DNA from: Rheinheimera mesophila
GTDB taxonomy: Bacteria > Pseudomonadota > Gammaproteobacteria > Enterobacterales > Alteromonadaceae
NCBI RefSeq assembly: GCF_000986865.1
Contig: NZ_LAVS01000010.1
Coordinates: forward strand, 40,450-104,449
Direction: 5' to 3'
Length of the DNA: 64,000 nucleotides
The notes under the pieces are model-generated. The model was not told the DNA's origin and did no database searches. It saw only the letters and a program-made list of their open reading frames with translations. Position 1 is the first letter of the stretch, and each line of letters starts with the position of its first letter. This document shows, in pieces, positions 56,926 to 64,000 of the stretch. Position numbers and translations under genes: made by a program.

Positions 56926-58704
56926 ATGTGGACAGATGAAAGTTACAGGCAAGAACTGGTGAATATTTTACAGCAGCGTAAGTTACAGCCGCTGTTTCAG
57001 CCTGTACTGGATTTCAATACTGGCTCTGTCCAGGGATATGAAGCCTTGATCCGTGGGCCGTCTGACAGCCCGCTGCATTCTCCGTTGGTGTTATTTAAAG
57101 TCGCGCATCAATGCCAGTTATTACCGCAACTGGAAATGTTATGCCGCGAACTGAGTATCGCGGCTTTCGCTGCTGCTGGTGTGCAGGGCGATTTGTATCT
57201 TAACGTCAATCCATTGCTGCTGTTGTCTGATGATCATCCGTCGGGCTTGACACTGGCCTTGTTAAAAAAGTACCAGCTCAATCCAAGCCGGGTGGTGATT
57301 GAGCTGTCCGAGCAATATCAGGTAGATGATTCCACAGTATTAATTAACGCTGTGCATCATTACCGCGAACTGGGTTTCAGGATTGCCATTGATGATTTAG
57401 GCAGTGGTTTTTCCGGTTTAAAGCTCTGGTCTGAACTCAAACCTGATTTAATTAAAATTGACCGGTACTTTATCAGCCAGGTGCATGCCGATCCGACCAA
57501 AAAAGAATTTGTCCGCAGTATTATTGCGCTGGCGAAAAGTACCGGCTCGGCGGTGGTGGCTGAAGGCATTGAAACCCGGGAAGAGTTGCTGCTTTGTCAG
57601 GAACTTGGCGCGGATTATGGTCAGGGTTATTTATTGGGACGGCCTAATGCGGTGATGAGTGCAGTGGCCACGGGTAGTTATCAGCTCAATCCAAATCAGG
57701 GCAGCACGCCACCAAACTCCACCGAGCAGGTTGGGGCTTTATTATTGTCCGTGCCCGCAGTAGCCAGTATGACTACTGTCGCTCAGTTGTTTGATCTGTT
57801 CAGTAAACACCCGCAGTGGTCAAGCCTTGCCATAGTCGAAGACGATCAGCCGGTTGGCATAGTGCAAAAGTCGGTATTGTTTGAGCTGTTTTCCAGTCCT
57901 TATGGTCGGGCTTTGTACGAAAAGAAAACGGTTAAGGCTCTGATGGACCAGGATGTGGTGATAGTAGACGAACACTGTAGTCTGGATCAGTTGAGTCAAC
58001 AGGTGACGGATCAGGACGACGAGGGCAGTTGGTATTTTATCGTGACCCGTCAGCAGAAGTACTTGGGCTTAGGTTCTGTCCGGGCCTTACTGAAACGGAT
58101 CACCGAGAGCAAATTACAAAACGCGCGTTACGCGAATCCTTTAACCTTATTGCCCGGCAACGTGCCAATTTACCGGGAAATAGATGGGTTATTACAACGA
58201 CGCAAAAGCTTTCATATCGCTTATTTTGATTTAAACGATTTTAAACCTTACAACGACACCTACGGCTACAGCAAAGGCGATTTAGTCATTCAACTGGTGG
58301 CTGAATTACTGACCAGCATAGCAGGAGCCGATGGCCATTTTGTTGGGCATGTTGGCGGTGACGATTTTGTGGTGATCTTTACCAGTGACAACTGGCAGCA
58401 GTTATGTCAGCAGGTATTAAATGAGTTCGCCGAGCGGGTACTGTTTTATTACGAGACGGCTCATGTTCAGGCTGGCGGCATCCGTAGTCAGAACCGCAGT
58501 GGCGAGCAGGTGTTTTACCCTTTACTCAGTCTGGCGGTTGGGGTAGTGTCACCGGACCCGAGGTTGTGTAGCTGTCATCATGATGTAGCGGCTTTGGCCA
58601 GTGATGCCAAAACACAGGCAAAAAAACCGCAGGGCAACTTTTTGTTTATCTCGCGCCGGCGTGGTCCGGGTCAACACCTTGTTATCAATGAGATGACTGG
58701 CTAG
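56926..58704 (+). CDS. EAL-CBS-GGDEF c-di-GMP enzyme
   Basis: 592 residues from the ATG at 56926; earlier in-frame starts exist and no start has a strong ribosome site. The EAL domain comes first (about 15-255) with all catalytic positions: EALIRG, NVNP, ELSE, IDDLGSG, KIDRYF, AEGIET and GQGY. Two CBS motifs (about 275-405) follow, and a C-terminal GGDEF domain in which the motif reads GGDDF. The RxxD inhibitory site is absent (ADGH). Likely an active phosphodiesterase with nucleotide-sensing CBS; cyclase activity is uncertain. Cytoplasmic. Confidence 0.88.
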   Translation: MWTDESYRQELVNILQQRKLQPLFQPVLDFNTGSVQGYEALIRGPSDSPLHSPLVLFKVAHQCQLLPQLEMLCRELSIAAFAAAGVQGDLYLNVNPLLLLSDDHPSGLTLALLKKYQLNPSRVVIELSEQYQVDDSTVLINAVHHYRELGFRIAIDDLGSGFSGLKLWSELKPDLIKIDRYFISQVHADPTKKEFVRSIIALAKSTGSAVVAEGIETREELLLCQELGADYGQGYLLGRPNAVMSAVATGSYQLNPNQGSTPPNSTEQVGALLLSVPAVASMTTVAQLFDLFSKHPQWSSLAIVEDDQPVGIVQKSVLFELFSSPYGRALYEKKTVKALMDQDVVIVDEHCSLDQLSQQVTDQDDEGSWYFIVTRQQKYLGLGSVRALLKRITESKLQNARYANPLTLLPGNVPIYREIDGLLQRRKSFHIAYFDLNDFKPYNDTYGYSKGDLVIQLVAELLTSIAGADGHFVGHVGGDDFVVIFTSDNWQQLCQQVLNEFAERVLFYYETAHVQAGGIRSQNRSGEQVFYPLLSLAVGVVSPDPRLCSCHHDVAALASDAKTQAKKPQGNFLFISRRRGPGQHLVINEMTG

Positions 58705-58767
58705 ACCAATTTACCCCGTCCGCTGAGGTACACTGCAGCACTTTGATAGTCGTCAGGATGGGGATCG

Positions 58768-59478
58768 ATGTTTTTACAGCAGTTTATTAGTGAACAGAAC
58801 CAGCAAGTCAGTTTTAGCCGTCAGCAGGCCTGCCGTTTTGCCAAGGAAGTTGCCACAGACTTTAATCCTATCCACGACGCCGACAGTAAAAGGTTCTGTG
58901 TGCCCGGTGATTTGCTGTTTGCGCATATGGTCAGCAAACACGGTTTAGCACAGAAGTTACATTGCAGCTTTGCCGGTATGGTCAGCTCCGATGTACTGCT
59001 GCATTCAGAACAGCACGGCGATGAATGGCGTTTGTGTGATCAGCAGAACAAACATTATCTGATTTTGCGCCAACAGGGCGAAATCCATCATGACCTGGCC
59101 TATATCGAGTCGTTAGTGAAGGATTATGTGCGTTTCTCTGGTCAAAACTTCCCGCATATTTTACAGCCGTTGATGAAACAGCATCAGGTGATGATTAACG
59201 CACAGCGTCCGCTGGTGATTTACGAGAGTATGACATTGGAGTTTGATCGTTTCTCCACGACATCACCTGAACTGCGGTTAGCCCACAATGATTTAACTGT
59301 CGAGGGCAAACGTGGCCTAGCGCGTTTGGGTTTTGAGCTGGTCGAACATGGCGAAGTGATAGGCCGCGGTGAAAAACGGATGATCTTAAGCAACCTGCAG
59401 CCTTATGAAGAGTCTGTGATGCAGCAAATGGTCGACTTTTACAACGAGCGTAAAACTCAGTTTCAGTACGCCGTATAA
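58768..59478 (+). CDS. DUF3581 family protein
   Basis: 236 residues, starting MFLQQFISEQNQQVSFSRQQ, with FAKEVATDFNPIHDAD, a hot-dog/MaoC-like signature, and FCVPGDLLFAHM. This is the conserved DUF3581 of Shewanella, Vibrio and relatives. The hot-dog resemblance suggests an acyl-thioester role, unproven. Confidence 0.8.
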   Translation: MFLQQFISEQNQQVSFSRQQACRFAKEVATDFNPIHDADSKRFCVPGDLLFAHMVSKHGLAQKLHCSFAGMVSSDVLLHSEQHGDEWRLCDQQNKHYLILRQQGEIHHDLAYIESLVKDYVRFSGQNFPHILQPLMKQHQVMINAQRPLVIYESMTLEFDRFSTTSPELRLAHNDLTVEGKRGLARLGFELVEHGEVIGRGEKRMILSNLQPYEESVMQQMVDFYNERKTQFQYAV

Positions 59479-59557
59479 CTAAGGTGAACTGCTGCTTGGA
59501 TTGCAGCAGCGCTTCTGCTAAGGTGCCGCCAAATAGTCATTTTTGTTGAGGTTGCCC

Positions 59558-59857
59558 ATGTATTACATGATTTGTTCAGAAGATGTGCCAAACAGCCTGC
59601 CACTGCGTAAGCAAGTACGTGAACAGCATTTAGCCCGTTTACAGCAATTAAAAGCTCAGGATCGTTTATTAATTGCAGGCCCGTTGCCGGCAGTGGATCT
59701 GGAAGACCCGGCCGAAGCTGGTTTTACCGGATCATTGGTGGTCGCGCAGTTTGATTCGCTAGAGCAGGCACAAGCCTGGGCTGCTGCTGACCCTTATATA
59801 GCGGCTGGAGTGTATGCCAATTCGGTGGTCAAGCCATTTAAAAAGGTATTGCCATAG
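59558..59857 (+). CDS. yciI: YciI family protein
   Basis: 99 residues from 59558 (GAGG upstream), starting [17 protein letters not shown], with the YciI pattern [22 protein letters not shown] and [12 protein letters not shown]. Ferredoxin-like fold; the conserved His/Asp pair of the family is visible, but the reaction is not known. Confidence 0.9.
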   Translation: MYYMICSEDVPNSLPLRKQVREQHLARLQQLKAQDRLLIAGPLPAVDLEDPAEAGFTGSLVVAQFDSLEQAQAWAAADPYIAAGVYANSVVKPFKKVLP

Positions 59858-59921
59858 CCGTATTGAACCCAGGCCATAGACGTCAACATCTCTGGCCTGT
59901 GCAGGGATGTTTTATTGTGAG

Positions 59922-60725
59922 TCAGCGCTTTGGGAAGCGTGAGGCAGGGACCGGCAAACTGAACTGAAACTCTGCCAGTTGATAGCGTTGAACTATGCTG
60001 CTGAGCTCACCAGTGTCATATAAACGTTGCCAGGCGTTGGCCAGTTGCTCTAAACGCTCCGGGCTGAGCGTGTGGCGGTTAAAACCAAAATAAACAGGGC
60101 TTTGATACACCTCAAATAAAGCGTCTAAACCTGTGGTAGACGAGCCGGCTTGTTTTTTCCAATAGTGATAAGCCACTATATCTTCCAGTACGCCATGCAC
60201 CCGGCCATTAAGCAGTAGCGCCTGTTTATCTTCATTACCGCGGATAAAGACAAAACCTGTGCGGTTTTTCGCGTCATTTAAAATGCTATCCAGTTCATCG
60301 CCATAATATGCGCCATTCAGTAAGGCAATAATGCCGGAGGTGCCGCTGTGTTTGAGTTGGGTCAGACTGGTTAAGCCCGGGAATGCCTCAGTTTTTCCTA
60401 CCAGATAAATTACTTCCTGCTGATGAGGGCCGATAAAAGCAAACTGTTGACTGCGCTCCGTGTTGTAACTTAAGTGGCTGAGCACATCCAGCTCGCCTTG
60501 TTCGATCAGCTTTAACGAGCGTAACCAGGGGCTGTGGATAAATTCCACACTACAACCTACCTCTTTTGCCAGACGGTTTAGCAACTCTACATTCAAGCCA
60601 CCCCAGCTATCCTGCTGCTGAATAATATAAGGCGCAAAGCTGGTTTCAATGCCCATCCGCAAAGTGCAGCCCTCAGAGCGCATACTCAGTAACAAAGCAA
60701 AGACGGCAGTTAACACAAGCTTCAT
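59922..60725 (-). CDS. Orphan periplasmic solute-binding protein
   Basis: 267 residues: signal peptide of about 19 residues, then an SBP family 3 fold (TLRMGIETSFAPYIIQQ; LNVELLNRLAKEVGCSVEF; GELDVLSHLSYNTERSQQF). The usual permease and ATPase genes are absent. Such orphans in this group may act as sensors or have lost transport partners. Ligand unknown, most likely amino-acid-like. Confidence 0.8.
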   Translation of the reverse strand: MKLVLTAVFALLLSMRSEGCTLRMGIETSFAPYIIQQQDSWGGLNVELLNRLAKEVGCSVEFIHSPWLRSLKLIEQGELDVLSHLSYNTERSQQFAFIGPHQQEVIYLVGKTEAFPGLTSLTQLKHSGTSGIIALLNGAYYGDELDSILNDAKNRTGFVFIRGNEDKQALLLNGRVHGVLEDIVAYHYWKKQAGSSTTGLDALFEVYQSPVYFGFNRHTLSPERLEQLANAWQRLYDTGELSSIVQRYQLAEFQFSLPVPASRFPKR

Positions 60726-60962
60726 AGCATAGGTCCGAAGTCAGCGCAGGCTTATTCAACTATATATGGCATAGCGACAGCTTGCCTGACAAATCATCCG
60801 GATTGCGGCAGCATTTTGCACTATCAGAGCACAGCCTACTGTGTTGTTGTAAAAGAAGGAACTCTGTTCTAGGCTTGGCTAGCATCGCGAGCAGGTGACC
60901 AAAGGCACTGACGGGAGCCGTCTGGTCTGAGTGTTCGCTGTTTTACCGCAAAGGAGATGTTG

Positions 60963-61451
60963 ATGAACAGAAACAAAGAATGCAATCTGCGAAGGATGAT
61001 TCTGTTGGCCTTGGTTGTGCTGGTGATCTCAGGCTGTACGGTAAAACTTATCGCCTCTTATGATGAAACCACGGATCACAATGTGACAGCCTTACAGCGC
61101 AAAGTGGAGACATTTTTAACTGAGCTGGAAACAAAAGAGGGGCTGCCAGAGTGCAGTTACCGCAATAATTCTGCGTTTTACACCGAAGCTAAGGTGGATT
61201 TGAGTGCCATTAAAGTTCGGGTCGATGCGATTCCTGGCAATGACATAACAGCAGAACAAATAGCATTACTGGGCAGCAGCTTGAATGATCTGGCCGCTTT
61301 GCATCAGTTAAAAGATAAAAACACAAAAACCGCGGGGATGCTGCAGTGTCTGAGCTCTGATGAGATCAAAGTGCTGCGCTTTGCATTCAATGCCAGTTTT
61401 ACCGCCATATTAAAGCTGGAACTGGCGAAAAAACGTGGTGATGCCAATTAA
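60963..61451 (+). CDS. Unknown lipoprotein
   Basis: 162 residues from the ATG at 60963 (GGAG six bases before; an ATG at 60957 abuts the site). The lipobox LVISGC follows a basic start and hydrophobic segment, so it is membrane-anchored by lipid at that Cys. The mature part is helical with three more Cys and no known domain. It forms a two-gene unit with the next gene, 19 bp on. Confidence 0.65.
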   Translation: MNRNKECNLRRMILLALVVLVISGCTVKLIASYDETTDHNVTALQRKVETFLTELETKEGLPECSYRNNSAFYTEAKVDLSAIKVRVDAIPGNDITAEQIALLGSSLNDLAALHQLKDKNTKTAGMLQCLSSDEIKVLRFAFNASFTAILKLELAKKRGDAN

Positions 61452-61470
61452 CTGAACAGGAACGCAGCGG

Positions 61471-61800
61471 ATGAGTATGAATGTCAAAGAATTAGCGGAA
61501 AGCATGCTGAGCGCTATGCAAGGCGTGCTGTCGGAAAAATGGCCTGAAATTAAAGACTATGCTGAGGCCGAAGCGAAAAAATTAGCGCAGTCGCTGGTAA
61601 TGATCGAAGCGCTAAACGCAGCAAATAAAATTGATGCCGAAGAGGCCGCGTTGCATTTGTCTATTCAAAAAAATGCCAGCCAGATGGTGCTGCTGACCAT
61701 AAAGGGATTGGGCGTGTTAGCCGCTGAACAGAGCCTCAATGCCGCGCTGGAGGTCGTCAAAGAGACGGTGAATACGGCGTTGGGCTTTACTTTGATTTAA
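61471..61800 (+). CDS. Unknown 109-residue helical protein
   Basis: Starts MSMNVKELAESMLSAMQGVL. Amphipathic helices, rich in Ala, Leu and Glu, no Cys, ending in a hydrophobic stretch (VNTALGFTLI). No signal peptide. I do not recognise the family. Gene order suggests it works with the upstream lipoprotein. Confidence 0.6.
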   Translation: MSMNVKELAESMLSAMQGVLSEKWPEIKDYAEAEAKKLAQSLVMIEALNAANKIDAEEAALHLSIQKNASQMVLLTIKGLGVLAAEQSLNAALEVVKETVNTALGFTLI

Positions 61801-61998
61801 AGCCCACCCGGATTTTGTTGCAGTAGCACACCAGCACTGTGGCGCTGTACCGTTGCCGCTTCATTGGACAGCGTCTGCTTAACGCCTCATCGCCGCTAAA
61901 TTCCCAAAAAACTTGATAGGCGTATGCAAGTCACTGTGGCAAAATCAGTTTTATTGCTGTCACAGCAAACGAGTCAACACAAACGGAGTATTGTCGCA

Positions 61999-64000
61999 TT
62001 GCCACTTGAGCCTGGTTTTTTAGTGATCCATTCCAATCAGCTAGAGCAGTTGCGTGCGCTTTTGGTGCAGTTTTGTCAGCGCTATCCACTCTCTGCCTTA
62101 GAGCTTGAACAGGTGCTGGTACAAAGTAATGGTATAGCGCAGTGGCTGAAGCTGGCTTTTGCCGCCTCACCCGATGCAGCCGACCCCTATGAGCGAGGTT
62201 TGGGCATAGCGGCCGCTATGCAGGTGCAGTTGCCGGGCCGTTTTATCTGGAGCATGTATCAGTTGGCGCTGCCAGAGCAGCAACTGCCAGATTTATCGGT
62301 GTTTAGTAAAGACAGTTTACGCTGGCGTATTTTCCGTTTATTGCCTGCTTTAGTGGCGCAAGATGAATTTGAGCTGCTGCGCCGTTTTATCAGTGACGAT
62401 CAAGATCAGCAAAAACGCGCACAGCTTGCGCTGAAACTGGCGGATTTATTTGACCAGTATCAGGTGTACCGCGCCGACTGGCTGGCCGATTGGGCCAAGG
62501 GGTTGTATCGCCTGGCGCAAATGGATGGCGACGCCAAAGCCATGCCGGATGATCAGCTATGGCAGGCCAAACTTTGGCAGGCAATTTTGGCCGAGTTACC
62601 TAAAGAGCAGCAGCAACAAAGCCGGTTTTCCTTGCATCAGACTTTTTTACGTGAGGTAAAAAGCTGGAAAAAAGCACCGAAAAATTTACCACGTCGGGTG
62701 ATTATTTTTGGGATCTCGTCCTTGCCACAACAGATGTTGGAAGTGTTGTCGGCCTTAGCGCCTTATTGCCAGATTTTATTGGCGGTGCTGAACCCTTGTC
62801 AGTTGTATTGGGCTGATATTATTGCCGAAAAAGACAAAGTCAAAGCAGCACAAAAACGCCAGCCACAAAAGGCCGGTTTTTTACCTTTGGCCAGTGCCGA
62901 GCAGTTATCCGGTCAGGCCCAGCCTTTGCTGGCGGCCTGGGGCAAACAGGGGCGGGATTATATTCGCCTCTTGGATCAGTTTGACGAAACGGCCGCCCAT
63001 AAAGAGCTGTTTGCCCATCAAAAAGTTGATTTATTTCAATCGCCTGACACCAGCCATTTATTAGGTCAGTTGCAGGACGATATTTTGCAGCTACGCTCCA
63101 TCAGCGAAACCCAAAGCCAGTGGCCGGCTTTAACCCCTGAAGCGGCGCGCAGTATTAGCTTTCAAAAAGCCCATAGCCCACTTCGCGAAGTGGAAATTCT
63201 GCATGATCACCTGCTTCAGCTTTTTGCAGAGAACCCAGAGCTGGGCGCCAAAGATGTGATGGTGATGGTGCCGGACATCAACAGCTATGCGCCTTTAATT
63301 GAAGCTGTGTTTGGCAAAGTAGCACCGGGTGATTTGCGCTCTATCCCTTACAGTATTTCCGATCAACACAGCAAAAAACAGCAGCCTTTGTTGCAGGCGC
63401 TGGAGGTGTTGTTGAGTCCGGAGCAACAACGTTTAAACGCCAGTACTGTGTTCGATATGCTGGATATCAGTGCCTTACAGCAGCGTTTTGGCTTAAAAGC
63501 CGCGGCCTTACCCAAAATTAAGCAGTGGATTGAGGGGGCTGGTATTCGCTGGGGGCTGGATCAGCAGCATCGTCAGCAGTTGGGGTTGCGGCATAGTTTT
63601 GAGCAAAACAGTTGGCTTTTTGGTATCCGCCGTATGCTACTGGGGTATGTGGCAGGGGATACAGCGCCGTGGCAAGGTATAGCGCCTTATGCCGATGTAG
63701 CTGGTTTAGAGGCGGCCGAACTTGGTCCTGTGCTGGTACTGCTGCAAAAAATCGACGAGCTGTGGCAGCAATTGCCAGTAAAACGCAGTCCAACCGCCTG
63801 GTATCAGCTTTTTACTCAGTTGCTGCAGGACTTTTTTGCGCCGGATGAGCTGGAAAGCCAGCAACTGGTGCAGCAATTACAGCAGCAACTGCAAAGCTGG
63901 CTTGACAACACCACAGGCGCTGACCTTCACGAAGAATTGAGTGTACAGATTGCCCGCCAGGCCTTGTTAGAACCAGTGCAGGCCGGTGGTTTACAACAAC
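61999..64000 (+). CDS. recC: RecC, exonuclease V gamma subunit (5' part)
   Basis: Subunit of RecBCD that reads Chi sites during double-strand break repair. The frame is open to the window edge, giving the first 667 residues of a protein of about 1,100. The start region FLVIHSNQLEQLRALL and EQVLVQSNGIAQWLKL, then LPGRFIWSMYQ, LKLADLFDQYQVYRADWL and VIIFGISSLPQQML, match RecC. I chose the TTG at 61999 because CGGAG lies upstream; an in-frame ATG at 61924 would add 25 residues. recB and recD should lie beyond the edge. Confidence 0.9.
   Translation, partial: MPLEPGFLVIHSNQLEQLRALLVQFCQRYPLSALELEQVLVQSNGIAQWLKLAFAASPDAADPYERGLGIAAAMQVQLPGRFIWSMYQLALPEQQLPDLSVFSKDSLRWRIFRLLPALVAQDEFELLRRFISDDQDQQKRAQLALKLADLFDQYQVYRADWLADWAKGLYRLAQMDGDAKAMPDDQLWQAKLWQAILAELPKEQQQQSRFSLHQTFLREVKSWKKAPKNLPRRVIIFGISSLPQQMLEVLSALAPYCQILLAVLNPCQLYWADIIAEKDKVKAAQKRQPQKAGFLPLASAEQLSGQAQPLLAAWGKQGRDYIRLLDQFDETAAHKELFAHQKVDLFQSPDTSHLLGQLQDDILQLRSISETQSQWPALTPEAARSISFQKAHSPLREVEILHDHLLQLFAENPELGAKDVMVMVPDINSYAPLIEAVFGKVAPGDLRSIPYSISDQHSKKQQPLLQALEVLLSPEQQRLNASTVFDMLDISALQQRFGLKAAALPKIKQWIEGAGIRWGLDQQHRQQLGLRHSFEQNSWLFGIRRMLLGYVAGDTAPWQGIAPYADVAGLEAAELGPVLVLLQKIDELWQQLPVKRSPTAWYQLFTQLLQDFFAPDELESQQLVQQLQQQLQSWLDNTTGADLHEELSVQIARQALLEPVQAGGLQQ

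Noticed and set aside
60862..60890. GGAACTC followed by a TAG-containing stretch, like an envelope-stress sigma-E promoter
   Set aside because: The -10 does not match TCTAA/TCTGA at the right spacing.
61931..62584. Minus-strand ORFs in the last 2 kb
   Set aside because: They are shadows of recC, whose plus-strand frame is open to the edge and matches the family throughout.

Overview
The window is chromosomal DNA from a marine or freshwater gammaproteobacterium of the Alteromonadales/Chromatiaceae type, most like Rheinheimera, Alishewanella or Shewanella. The reasons are E. coli-like protein families (TopA, CysB, QueE, BamC, Hda, PheST, IhfA, YejK, DapE, YfbV, RecC) combined with Shewanella/Vibrio-type neighbours (DUF2069, DUF2066-hda, DUF3581, a protein resembling the VC2046/SO_2500 family) and many c-di-GMP proteins. 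No phage, insertion sequence, CRISPR array or rRNA was seen. One tRNA gene (Tyr) is present. Two genes run off the window: an Ig-repeat surface protein on the left and recC on the right.

Layout. 0-12 kb: end of a Big_1-type repeat protein, astB, a tandem array of ERIC-like repeats, topA, an unknown coiled-coil membrane protein, a sensorless histidine kinase, cysB, metR, queC and queE. 12-19 kb (minus strand): bepA-arsC-wrbA-DUF2069-LON-domain operon, then a two-gene unit of a PQQ-dependent sugar dehydrogenase and a PqqU/YncD-like TonB receptor. 19-29 kb: bcp-gcvR diverging from dapA-bamC, then marC, DUF2066-hda and pheS-pheT-ihfA. 29-30.6 kb: a secreted subtilisin-like protease.

30.7-39.5 kb: a stress and lipid module, TudS/DUF1722-phrB-NTF2-like-FAD oxidase-DUF1365-cyclopropane synthase-like methyltransferase, followed by a GAF-GAF-GGDEF-EAL protein. 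It is preceded by a sequence matching the promoter of the singlet-oxygen sigma factor (RpoE/ChrR type) and contains an ERIC-like element inside the operon. 39.6-48 kb: cvfB-like, yaeQ, the yejM/yejL and yejK genes, and a very tight five-gene operon (EIIA-like, yffB, dapE, M15 carboxypeptidase, small membrane protein). 48-54 kb: yfbV behind a leader with an inverted DnaA-box pair, xthA, a DUF45 peptidase, deoC and a TPR response regulator. 54-64 kb: tRNA-Tyr, ychJ, SOS-controlled sulA, an EAL-CBS-GGDEF protein, several small unknown genes and the 5' part of recC.

Most of the window is ordinary housekeeping DNA. The points most worth following are the PQQ-scavenging pair, the photo-oxidative lipid module with its candidate promoter, ERIC-like elements outside the enterobacteria (one supplies a stop codon and a ribosome site inside an operon), and an EIIA-like protein that has lost its phosphorylated histidine. 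All assignments come from reading the sequence and from memory of the families; no database search was run.
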